Origin: an uncultured Lachnospiraceae bacterium
GTDB lineage: Bacteria > Bacillota > Clostridia > Lachnospirales > Lachnospiraceae
Assembly: GCA_947650005.1 (NCBI GenBank)
Contig: CANSTU010000025.1
Coordinates: 1-40,705, forward strand
Reading direction: 5' to 3'
DNA: 40,705 nt
Both the position numbers and the translations under genes were made by a program. The notes beneath the pieces were generated by a model, which did not search any database, was not told the DNA's origin, and worked only from the letters and a program-made list of their open reading frames with translations. Below are positions 34,122 through 40,705 of the stretch, piece by piece (positions within the stretch are counted from its first letter, which is position 1; every line of letters begins with the position of its first letter).

Positions 34122-34443
34122 CCTCTAATCCTCGCTTTCTTCCGATTCGATTTGGTGCTGATGGTTTCGGTTCCCTGATCCCGTAAAGCTGATAATTGCA
34201 TGATATCCCCTGTCATCTTTTGCATATTATATGCGATTGTCGCCGCTGGTTAGACTTTCTTTCTACAATACAGGGAAGGATAGGCGCCTCCCATCAGCCA
34301 ATCTAAACCGTTACGGATGGCAACCCAGCAGCGAAAATAATTCCCATGCTATTGACAACCCCCCCCCTGGATTATGCTAAGATAAAACACAGCTTTTCGC
34401 CGATATAAAACCTCCGTATACGGATCGGGAAACGAGGTTGCAC
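34122..34443. other. Gene-free divergent region between the endolysin and ABC exporter genes
   Basis: I see no gene. It holds the poly-C promoter of the exporter at its right end. Around 34222-34234 the palindrome GCATATTATATGC contains a minus-strand TATAAT that could be the endolysin -10, though no good -35 accompanies it. Confidence 0.5.
34352..34383 (+). promoter_or_regulatory. ABC exporter promoter with a nine-C tract in the spacer
   Basis: A perfect TTGACA (-35, 34352-34357) is followed by A and nine C (34359-34367), then two possible -10 boxes: TATGCT (34373-34378; spacer 15) and TAAGAT (34378-34383; spacer 20). Neither spacing is optimal at nine C. Gain of two C would give 17 bp to the first; loss of three would give 17 bp to the second. 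The position of the tract is what a slippage-controlled promoter requires. Confidence 0.6.
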
Positions 34444-35415
34444 ATGATTGAAATCGAACATTTGGTAAAAGAATTCAAGATACCTGTCCAGGAAAAGGGC
34501 AAATTTGCCGCAGTACGGAATCTCTTTTCCGGCAGATATACGGTCCGCCGCGCCGTGGACGATCTGAGTTTTCGCGTGGACGAAGGCGAAATCGTCGGAT
34601 TTATTGGAAAAAATGGCGCCGGGAAATCCACCACCATCAAAATGCTCTCCGGCATTTTAAAACCCACTTCCGGCCGTGTGACGGTCAACGGCATCCACCC
34701 CTTCGAGCGGCGCATGGAAAATGCCAGGCAGATCGGTGTGGTATTCGGGCAGAAAACTCAGTTATGGTGGGATGTTCCTCTGATCGAAAGTTATCGGCTG
34801 CTGCGGGAGATCTATCAGATCGATCCCTGTACATACCAGCGCAATTTGGAACGTTATATTCCCATGCTGGGGCTTGAGGATGTGCTAAACCGGCCTGTGA
34901 GGCAGATGAGCCTGGGGCAACGCGTTAAGTCTGATATTGCCGCTGCCCTGCTGCATAATCCGAAGATTCTATTCTTGGACGAACCGACCATTGGGGTAGA
35001 TGTGGTATCGAAAAAGTATCTTCATGATTTTATCGTTCAAGTCAATCAGGAAAAAGGAACGACGATCCTTTTAACCACCCATGACATGACCGATATGGAA
35101 AAGCTCTGTTCAAGGGTCGTTGTAATCGACGACGGCCATCTGATGTATGACGGGAACTTGGACGACATGGTGCGCAGATTCGGTTCCACCCGTTCCTTGA
35201 TGGTGGAGTTCAAAGGGCCAGTGGATGATTTCCCGGTACCGGGGGCTGCACTAGTACGCAGCGAAGGATGCCGCAAGTGGTATTCCTTTGACCGTTTTGC
35301 CTCCACTCCCATGGAGCTGTTGGGAGCCATTGAAAAGCAGCATACGATTCACGATATCGAAGTCATCGAACCGCAACTGGAAGCGATTGTGAGAAACCTG
35401 TATGAGAAAAAATAA
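34444..35415 (+). CDS. ABC transporter ATP-binding protein (ABC-2 type exporter)
   Basis: A 323-residue ATPase that drives the two permeases encoded downstream. Walker A is GKNGAGKST, Q-loop GVVFGQKTQLWWDVP, signature MSLGQRVKSD (a variant of LSGGQ), Walker B ILFLDEPTIGVD, and H-loop LLTTHD. An N-terminal ~45-residue segment with YTVRRAVDDLSF, the Q-loop form QKTQLWWDVP and a C-terminal ~75-residue extension are usual for ATPases that partner with ABC2_membrane_6 (DUF990) permeases. The ATG at 34444 has GAGG six bases upstream. It overlaps the next gene by 14 bp. The exported substrate is unknown. Confidence 0.92.
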   Translation: MIEIEHLVKEFKIPVQEKGKFAAVRNLFSGRYTVRRAVDDLSFRVDEGEIVGFIGKNGAGKSTTIKMLSGILKPTSGRVTVNGIHPFERRMENARQIGVVFGQKTQLWWDVPLIESYRLLREIYQIDPCTYQRNLERYIPMLGLEDVLNRPVRQMSLGQRVKSDIAAALLHNPKILFLDEPTIGVDVVSKKYLHDFIVQVNQEKGTTILLTTHDMTDMEKLCSRVVVIDDGHLMYDGNLDDMVRRFGSTRSLMVEFKGPVDDFPVPGAALVRSEGCRKWYSFDRFASTPMELLGAIEKQHTIHDIEVIEPQLEAIVRNLYEKK

Positions 35416-36220
35416 CGGTATCAGCCTTCGGATGGGCGCGGCCTTTCTTCGCAATGAGTTTTATGACTTGAGCGTTTACCGTGTCTCCTTTTGGCTCAAT
35501 TTTATCTATACTTTTCTGATGATGTACAGCGTAGGGTATGTGTGGAGGGCGTTGTATGCGGCAAATCCTGCGGTCACAGGGGTTTCCCTTCCCCAAATGA
35601 TCTCCTATGCCGTGCTGGGCGTCGCCCTGGAATCCATCCTGCACCCGGCCAGGGGGCCGCAGTCGTATATGATGGAACAAATCCGTAAGGGAGCCATTGA
35701 AATGGATCTGATGAAACCTCTTGATTTCCAATTTTATATGTTCGCAAAAAATATGGGAAGTCTGGCGGTACGTTTTCTCTTTTTGGTTCTGCCTTCCCTC
35801 GTTGCCGCCTTTTTCCTGTTTTCCCTACAGTTACCGGATTTGTCCTGCCTGTTCGGCTTTGTGTCCAGTCTCTTTATGGCCATCCTCATCAGCTTTTTCC
35901 TGAATTTTATGCTGGGGCTGCTCGGTATGGTCACCATGAGTATTAAGAATATCAATTGGGGCTACAATGCAGTCTTGCGTTTCTTCTCCGGACAGATGGT
36001 TCCTCTGTGGATCTTTCCCGGCGTTCTGGGATTGATCGGCCATCTGCTTCCCTTCCAATGCATCTATGCCATCCCCATATCGATCTATATCGGGAATTAT
36101 CGTGGCATAGCTCTATGGCAAGCGTTGGGTGTTCAGCTGATCTGGATCCTCCTGCTGTGGAGCGGATCCCGTCTGCTGATGCGCTACGTTTTCGATAGGG
36201 TCATGATCCAGGGAGGTTGA
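35402..36220 (+). CDS. ABC-2 type permease, ABC2_membrane_6 (DUF990) family, first subunit
   Basis: A 272-residue protein with six predicted membrane segments, resembling ABC-2 family permeases of the DUF990 group (LRNEFYDLSVYRVSFWLNF near the N-terminus; GAIEMDLMKPLDFQFYMFAKN; the late GQMVPLWIFPGVLGLIGHLLPFQCIYAIP). The last motif, FP..L..I...LPF...Y.P, is typical. It overlaps the ATPase gene by 14 bp, indicating coupling. It should form a heterodimeric channel with the next gene's product. Confidence 0.88.
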   Translation: MRKNNGISLRMGAAFLRNEFYDLSVYRVSFWLNFIYTFLMMYSVGYVWRALYAANPAVTGVSLPQMISYAVLGVALESILHPARGPQSYMMEQIRKGAIEMDLMKPLDFQFYMFAKNMGSLAVRFLFLVLPSLVAAFFLFSLQLPDLSCLFGFVSSLFMAILISFFLNFMLGLLGMVTMSIKNINWGYNAVLRFFSGQMVPLWIFPGVLGLIGHLLPFQCIYAIPISIYIGNYRGIALWQALGVQLIWILLLWSGSRLLMRYVFDRVMIQGG

Positions 36221-36260
36221 CTAAAAGCGTTGCCCAAAGAGACAGAATGGGAGGCTCCGA

Positions 36261-37106
36261 ATGAAAAATATCCGTCTTTACGGTCAATTCCTGCGCCTGG
36301 CAATCCTGGGAAAAGTGCAATATAAAGCCGATTTTCTTGTAGGGATCGTCAGCATCCTTCTTTTGAATACGGTAAACCTATCCCTAATCGGTATCCTCGT
36401 CTACAATTTTCATACCTTAGGAGACTGGGGTATCTGGGATCTACTGTTTCTCTATAGCTTTTGGATGCTTTCCAGGGGAATCTACGGCGTCTTTTTCTGG
36501 CATTTGTCTGATCTGGAAGAAATGATTGTAGGCGGCAGCTTTGACGCCTTCCTTCTTCGTCCCGTCAGCCCTTTTCTCCAGCTGCTGGGAAAGGATATTA
36601 GTTATACAGGCGTGGGCGATTTCCTGGTGGGCGTTCTGGGTTTTCTCCTCGCCAGGAACCGGATAGGGTTCTACTGGCCAGCCTCTTCCTGGCTCTATTT
36701 CGTCTTGTGCGTCCTCTCCGGCGCCCTGATCCAAGCTGCCATCAACTGGATCGGAGCCAGCCTGTGCTTCTGGACCACTCGCTCCAACGCGGCCATGCAT
36801 ATCGCGGAACGATTCACGGTTCTCATGCAGCAGTATCCGGTCAATATCTTCGGAAAGTATTTCCAGGTATTCGTCACCTGTTTTCTTCCCGTTGCTTTCA
36901 TCAACTATTATCCCAGCGTAATCCTGTTGCATAAAAAAATACCAATGGAATTTTCAGAGGAGCCCATCGGCTTTTTCATCCGTCAGACCGCCGGAGGGAT
37001 TCCTGTTTGGCAATATCTGTCGCCGCTCGTCTCCCTCCTGCTTTTGGTCATCGCCGCAGGGGTCTGGACCATGGGCGTGAGGCGATATTCCGGAACGGGA
37101 AATTAA
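36261..37106 (+). CDS. ABC-2 type permease, ABC2_membrane_6 (DUF990) family, second subunit
   Basis: A 281-residue membrane protein with about six membrane segments and the same family pattern (LGKVQYKADFLVGIVSILLLNTVNLSLIGI; GGSFDAFLLRPVSPFLQLLGKD; QQYPVNIFGKYFQVFVTCFLPVAFINYYPS). GGGAGG lies before the ATG, 40 bp after the first permease. ATPase plus two different DUF990 permeases is the usual composition of this exporter type. A strong terminator follows. Confidence 0.88.
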   Translation: MKNIRLYGQFLRLAILGKVQYKADFLVGIVSILLLNTVNLSLIGILVYNFHTLGDWGIWDLLFLYSFWMLSRGIYGVFFWHLSDLEEMIVGGSFDAFLLRPVSPFLQLLGKDISYTGVGDFLVGVLGFLLARNRIGFYWPASSWLYFVLCVLSGALIQAAINWIGASLCFWTTRSNAAMHIAERFTVLMQQYPVNIFGKYFQVFVTCFLPVAFINYYPSVILLHKKIPMEFSEEPIGFFIRQTAGGIPVWQYLSPLVSLLLLVIAAGVWTMGVRRYSGTGN

Positions 37107-37133
37107 ATTAAATAGTACGGATTCATCCACGCA

Positions 37134-37189
37134 AACGGCTCCGGTTTCTCCCATGGAATACATAGGTGAAAACGGAGCCGTTCCTTTTT
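37134..37189 (+). terminator. Intrinsic terminator of the ABC exporter operon
   Basis: AACGGCTCCG and CGGAGCCGTT form a perfect 10-bp stem around a ~29-base loop, followed by CCTTTTTG. It lies 27 bp after the last permease gene. Confidence 0.85.
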
Positions 37190-37203
37190 GACGCCAGGAC
37201 GCT

Positions 37204-38340
37204 TTATGATTCTTCCCCCTGCGCCATACCGGCGAGCTTCTCCCTCTTGTATGCCGCAAAGCGCCCCGCATCCAGGGCATCGCGGATTTCCTCCATCATG
37301 GTATTATAGAAATACAGGTTATGCAGCACACACAGCCTCATGCCAAGCATCTCCTTTGCCTTCAGAAGGTGACGGATATAGGCCCTGGAATATCTTCGGC
37401 AGGCAGGACAAGAGCATCCTTCCTCGATAGGGCGCTCGTCCAGCTCATATTTCGCATTGAAAAGATTGATCTTACCCAGATTGGTATACAGGTGGCCATG
37501 CCGCCCGTTCCGGGAGGGATAAACGCAGTCGAAGAAATCGATTCCCCTCTCCACACCCTCCAGGATATTGGCCGGAGTTCCCACGCCCATCAGATAGGTA
37601 GGCTTGTCTGCGGGGAGATGAGGAACCGTCTCCTCCAACACATGGTACATCTCTTCGTGGGTTTCTCCCACGGCCAGGCCGCCAACCGCATATCCGTCCA
37701 ATTCCATCTCAGCGATTCTTTTGGCATGATCAATCCGTATATCCGTATAAACAGCCCCCTGATTGATACCGAACAAAAGCTGCTGCCTGTTGATGGTATC
37801 CTCCAGGGAATTCAGCCTTCCCATCTCTTCCTTGCACCTGGCTAGCCACCGGGTGGTTCTGGCCACAGAAGCCTCCACATAGGCTCTTTCCGCCTTAGCG
37901 GGCGCACATTCGTCAAAGGCCATGGCAATGGTGGAAGCCAGATTTGACTGAATCCCCATGCTTTCCTCCGGCCCCATGAAAATCTTGCGACCGTCCACAT
38001 GGGAATGGAAATAGACGCCCTCTTCCCGGATCCTGCGCAGGGAGGAAAGGGAAAACACCTGGAACCCTCCCGAATCCGTCAGAATCGGCCGCCTCCAGGA
38101 CATAAACCGATGTAGGCCGCCCATTTTCTTTACCACCTCATCGCCGGGGCGCACGTGCAGATGATAGGTATTGGAAAGCTGTACCTGGGTTCCAATGCCT
38201 TCCAAATCCTCCGTAGATACCGCGCCCTTTATGGCCGCAGCCGTTCCCACGTTCATGAACACCGGCGTCTGGATCGTACCGTGGACCGTTGTCAGTTCCC
38301 CTCTTTTCGCTCTTCCCTCCTGCCTGATCAATCGATACAT
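37204..38340 (-). CDS. tgt: tRNA-guanine transglycosylase (queuine tRNA-ribosyltransferase)
   Basis: A 378-residue enzyme that replaces guanine at the wobble position of GUN-anticodon tRNAs with a queuosine precursor. The N-terminus MYRLIRQEGRAKRGEL is standard. The general Asp lies in LTDSGGFQVFS and the nucleophile Asp in FDCVYPSRNGRHG. Substrate specificity segment is GGLAVGET. The zinc site is CSCPACRRYSRAYIRHL with a later His. The ATG at 38340 follows AAGGG; a TTG at 38370 is possible but atypical. A perfect 10-bp hairpin lies ~53 bp upstream. Confidence 0.96.
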   Translation of the reverse strand: MYRLIRQEGRAKRGELTTVHGTIQTPVFMNVGTAAAIKGAVSTEDLEGIGTQVQLSNTYHLHVRPGDEVVKKMGGLHRFMSWRRPILTDSGGFQVFSLSSLRRIREEGVYFHSHVDGRKIFMGPEESMGIQSNLASTIAMAFDECAPAKAERAYVEASVARTTRWLARCKEEMGRLNSLEDTINRQQLLFGINQGAVYTDIRIDHAKRIAEMELDGYAVGGLAVGETHEEMYHVLEETVPHLPADKPTYLMGVGTPANILEGVERGIDFFDCVYPSRNGRHGHLYTNLGKINLFNAKYELDERPIEEGCSCPACRRYSRAYIRHLLKAKEMLGMRLCVLHNLYFYNTMMEEIRDALDAGRFAAYKREKLAGMAQGEES

Positions 38341-38392
38341 GCGCTCTTTCCCTTCTATCAATAAACTCAAATTTCTCCCAACAGTTTAAACA

Positions 38393-38417
38393 GGTCTGTG
38401 CATTTTCTGCACAGACC
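38393..38417 (-). other. Perfect hairpin between the MCP gene and tgt
   Basis: GGTCTGTGCA and TGCACAGACC form a 10-bp stem with a five-base loop. Only TGTTTAAA follows on the minus strand, so it is either a weak terminator of the FIST-MCP operon or a tgt leader structure. A possible tgt promoter (TTGAAT, 16 bp, TATTAA) lies upstream around 38465-38492. Confidence 0.5.
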
Positions 38418-38507
38418 ATATAAAAACTGACGCCTGTCATATATCCAGCCCATTGTATAATGATTTAATAGACTGGATGTGTTCCTATTCAAACTTGTTA
38501 TAATTTC

Positions 38508-39452
38508 TCATAATCCGGATTTCATCTCTTTAATTAGGGGCGGAATCTGAGAAACCATGTTGTCCATATCCTCGAACATAGCGCTTTTGGTGGTGCCAAG
38601 ACGGCTGGCACGGTCGATATGCTTGACAACCTCCTGATATTGATCCTTGATCTGATCAAAAAACTGACAGATCATCTGCATATCTCTCTGAGATGCCTCA
38701 ATCACATCCGAAATCTGTGTCTGTACTGAAACTGACCCTTCAGCGGATGCCGTTATCCTGCGGAAGCTTTCATCCGTCTGACCCACGATATCCACACCCT
38801 GGTTCAAAGTCTGCTGGGCCGATTGGATACTGCCGCTGAGCTCACCAGCTCGGTTTTCCACTTCACAGACACCGGTGTCCACTTCTCCGGCCAATTCCTT
38901 GATTTCCCTGGCAAGCTGTTTTACCTGCTCCGCAACCACGGCAAAACTTCTGCCTTCCACCCCCGCCCTGGCAGCTTCTATGGAGGCATTGATCGCCAAA
39001 ATGTTCGTCTGATCCGCTATGGATACGATCTTACCCATACACTGCTGGATCCCCTTTATGGCAGCTTGCAGATGGATGAACGTTTCAGACATCTCATCAA
39101 AAGAGCTCTGTACCTGTACGGAAACCTTTCCCAAATCCTCCATCTGGCCCTGCGCTTGGGAAACGCTTTCGGCAATCTCGCTCCTAACATGGGTAAACTG
39201 CTCCGCAGTCTGGTCGATATTGGAAAAGGACTGCCCCAGATCCTGGAGCTTATCATGAAAATGATCCGCCTCTTTTATCACACCGGAAAAGGAAGTCCCC
39301 ACCATGCCCAGCTCCGAGAGAGAAGCGACCTCCTTCTGCACCAATTCTTTCTGATACTCCTTCAGGCCGCCCGCCACATGCAAAAGAGGATAAAGATCCT
39401 GCTCTTCGTGAATCTGATCCGGCTTTCTGCGCGATTTATCCCAAAATAACAT
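38508..39452 (-). CDS. Soluble methyl-accepting chemotaxis protein
   Basis: A 314-residue chemoreceptor signalling protein without membrane segments or a recognisable sensor domain. The N-terminal ~65 residues are followed by a long coiled coil. The conserved kinase-contacting hairpin tip is IADQTNILAINASIEAARAGVEGRSFAVVAEQVKQLA (about residues 148-183). It therefore needs a partner for sensing, plausibly the FIST protein encoded 15 bp upstream in the same operon. No che or flagellar genes are in the window. The output could be chemotaxis or another CheA-type pathway. Confidence 0.92.
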   Translation of the reverse strand: MLFWDKSRRKPDQIHEEQDLYPLLHVAGGLKEYQKELVQKEVASLSELGMVGTSFSGVIKEADHFHDKLQDLGQSFSNIDQTAEQFTHVRSEIAESVSQAQGQMEDLGKVSVQVQSSFDEMSETFIHLQAAIKGIQQCMGKIVSIADQTNILAINASIEAARAGVEGRSFAVVAEQVKQLAREIKELAGEVDTGVCEVENRAGELSGSIQSAQQTLNQGVDIVGQTDESFRRITASAEGSVSVQTQISDVIEASQRDMQMICQFFDQIKDQYQEVVKHIDRASRLGTTKSAMFEDMDNMVSQIPPLIKEMKSGL

Positions 39453-39467
39453 ACCGTATCCCCTCCC

Positions 39468-40523
39468 TTACTCAAATACCACACAGGTCATGGACTGATT
39501 CACAAATCGATTGTTATAATGTTCTCCATACCCCACAAAGCCGGCATGGTTGCCTAACGACGCCATATCCTGCAGATAGGCCTGCATGTAGCCCCGTTCT
39601 GAGAATAGTTTATAGCGGAACAAGCAATTGACCGAGAAAACAGCGGAACGATGTGGGAACTCCTGACAGATCTTTTGGATCGTCTCTTTGGTGATGGCCT
39701 GATAATCACCCAACTCCAACAGGATCAGCACATCGGAATCGTTTACCTGGCGGAAGCAGGCCAATGCATTGCCTTTGACCTCCTTAATGGAAATGATACA
39801 GGTATCGTCCCCGTTCACCTTTCCAAAAGGATTCTGGAAAGTGCGGGTTAAAATTTCCTGATCCGTCACATGAAGAATATTCTGGTACACCTGTTTTGCC
39901 GGCTGTCCGTTCAACGATCCTAATATGTAATTGGCCCGATCCGTATTGGAGGCAATGAAGCGGTAATCCCCCATCTGGTGATATATATTCTCCTTATAGG
40001 TCTTCACCCGCCCGTTCTGGTTCTTGACCAGCGCATAGGCCACCGCATCCTCATAGATCCTACCGTTAGCGGCTACCTTCCCTTGATCGCCGGTTCCACC
40101 TACCAGGGAAATACCTCGCTTCCTCAGGACTGTATTAATCGTGGTCAATACACAGGCATCGTTTCCTGCACAAAAATCAATGCATACTGTATCCCGTTCT
40201 GAACCGCCCACCTTCTGCATATCCTGTTCCAAACGTCGGATATACCTTACAGGCATGGTTGACACCTGCTCCAGCACATTTGCAGCCGCGCTAACCCCAT
40301 CTGAAAACGCAATCACACCCACGCCGCGCTCCACCACACTGGTCCGATAACTCATTCCGATGCATCCGATACTGGGAACACCTGGATAACGCTTCTCCAG
40401 GGCAGCCACGTGCTCTTCAAACTGCGTATCGTTCGAAAGAAGCATAATAAACTGAGGATTATGGAGCCCGCGGACCGCCTCTTCCAAACTTCCGTTTTGG
40501 CTCATGCCATAAAACTGCTTCAC
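39468..40523 (-). CDS. FIST-domain sensory protein
   Basis: A 351-residue soluble protein with the FIST-N (about 25-215; VPSIGCIGMSYRTS, GVGVIAFSDG, GISLVGGTGDQG) and FIST-C (about 220-345; PAKQVYQNIL, PFGK, SVNCLFRYKLF) domains. FIST domains are proposed to sense small ligands such as amino acids and are found joined to chemoreceptors or diguanylate cyclases. The start is a GTG at 40523 with AGGAGG 11 bases upstream. It is followed after 15 bp by the soluble chemoreceptor, so the two likely form a cytoplasmic receptor complex. Confidence 0.88.
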   Translation of the reverse strand: MKQFYGMSQNGSLEEAVRGLHNPQFIMLLSNDTQFEEHVAALEKRYPGVPSIGCIGMSYRTSVVERGVGVIAFSDGVSAAANVLEQVSTMPVRYIRRLEQDMQKVGGSERDTVCIDFCAGNDACVLTTINTVLRKRGISLVGGTGDQGKVAANGRIYEDAVAYALVKNQNGRVKTYKENIYHQMGDYRFIASNTDRANYILGSLNGQPAKQVYQNILHVTDQEILTRTFQNPFGKVNGDDTCIISIKEVKGNALACFRQVNDSDVLILLELGDYQAITKETIQKICQEFPHRSAVFSVNCLFRYKLFSERGYMQAYLQDMASLGNHAGFVGYGEHYNNRFVNQSMTCVVFE

Positions 40524-40576
40524 GTTTCTGTTTTCCTCCTGTGATATAGGTTTCGCTTTGAAAATGAAAAGATGGT

Positions 40577-40632
40577 AAAAAAAATTGACAAACCCCTTTA
40601 TCCGGCCATTTCTGGACTCTTGGATCTGTCAA
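40577..40632 (-). terminator. Intrinsic terminator of tRNA-Leu
   Basis: On the minus strand TTGACA pairs with TGTCAA, continued by TCC/GGG, and is followed by eight T. It lies ~10 bp after the tRNA and ~55 bp before the FIST start codon. Confidence 0.7.
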
Positions 40633-40642
40633 CTCACCTTAC

Positions 40643-40705
40643 TGCCGGCAGTGGGACTTGAACCCACACGTGGTTGCCCACAACAGATTTTGAGTCTGCC
40701 TCGTC
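40643..40705 (-). tRNA. tRNA-Leu(CAA), 3' part; 5' end outside the window
   Basis: The anticodon arm is GCAGA-CTCAAAA-TCTGT, giving anticodon CAA (leucine, UUG). A long variable arm (TGTGGGCAACCACG) marks a class II tRNA. The T-arm is GTGGG-TTCAAGT-CCCAC and the 3' acceptor strand TGCCGGC with discriminator A; CCA is not encoded. The D-arm and 5' strand lie beyond position 40705. Confidence 0.93.

Overview
The window reads as a chromosomal segment of a low-to-mid GC anaerobic Bacillota, most likely Clostridia, family Lachnospiraceae. The evidence is gene content and style: a split ThrE exporter, a type 1c aspartate aminotransferase, a compact REC/HD-GYP/PAS/GGDEF protein, a FIST-plus-soluble-chemoreceptor pair, RqcH, a leuB-ilvD-ilvB cluster and AGGAGG-type ribosome binding sites. 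The genus cannot be fixed from sequence alone. Most genes are on the minus strand; plus-strand genes are a PHP phosphoesterase, rqcH and a three-gene ABC exporter.

Layout. 1-2.5 kb: Cu/Zn superoxide dismutase-like protein and a DEAD-box helicase. 2.5-7.6 kb: an envelope operon lgt - M19 dipeptidase - SH3 membrane protein - DUF6020-like polytopic membrane protein; the last gene is split by a nine-G tract. 7.8-9.9 kb: an MraY-like transferase divergent from a PHP protein, with twin palindromes between. 10-13.8 kb: both halves of a Thr/Ser exporter, nitroreductase, aspartate aminotransferase and a small unknown protein. 13.8-16.8 kb: a c-di-GMP regulator with an Hpt protein, expressed through a leader that carries a 91-bp tandem repeat; then tRNA-Thr(CGU). 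17-20.3 kb: mscS-glgB. 20.5-27.3 kb: DUF1015 protein with an attenuator-like leader, a ~290-bp palindrome, rqcH, an XRE regulator and serC-serA. 27.4-32.3 kb: leuB-ilvD-ilvB behind a ~310-nt structured leader. 32.4-38.4 kb: yajC and tgt, normally neighbours, separated by a long hairpin element, a lysozyme-like endolysin and an ABC exporter whose promoter spacer contains nine Cs. 38.5-40.7 kb: FIST and MCP genes and the 3' part of tRNA-Leu(CAA).

How the genes work together. Three blocks are biosynthetic (serine, branched-chain amino acids, glycogen branching) and two are envelope-related (lipoprotein maturation and glycan/lipid carriers; drug/lipid-type export). Signalling is represented by c-di-GMP turnover and a soluble chemoreceptor pair. 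The most unusual features are regulatory. Two homopolymeric C/G tracts of nine lie where length change would switch a reading frame or a promoter. A recurring hairpin plus Shine-Dalgarno cassette precedes at least five unrelated genes. There are several long palindromes and structured leaders that I cannot assign to a known class.
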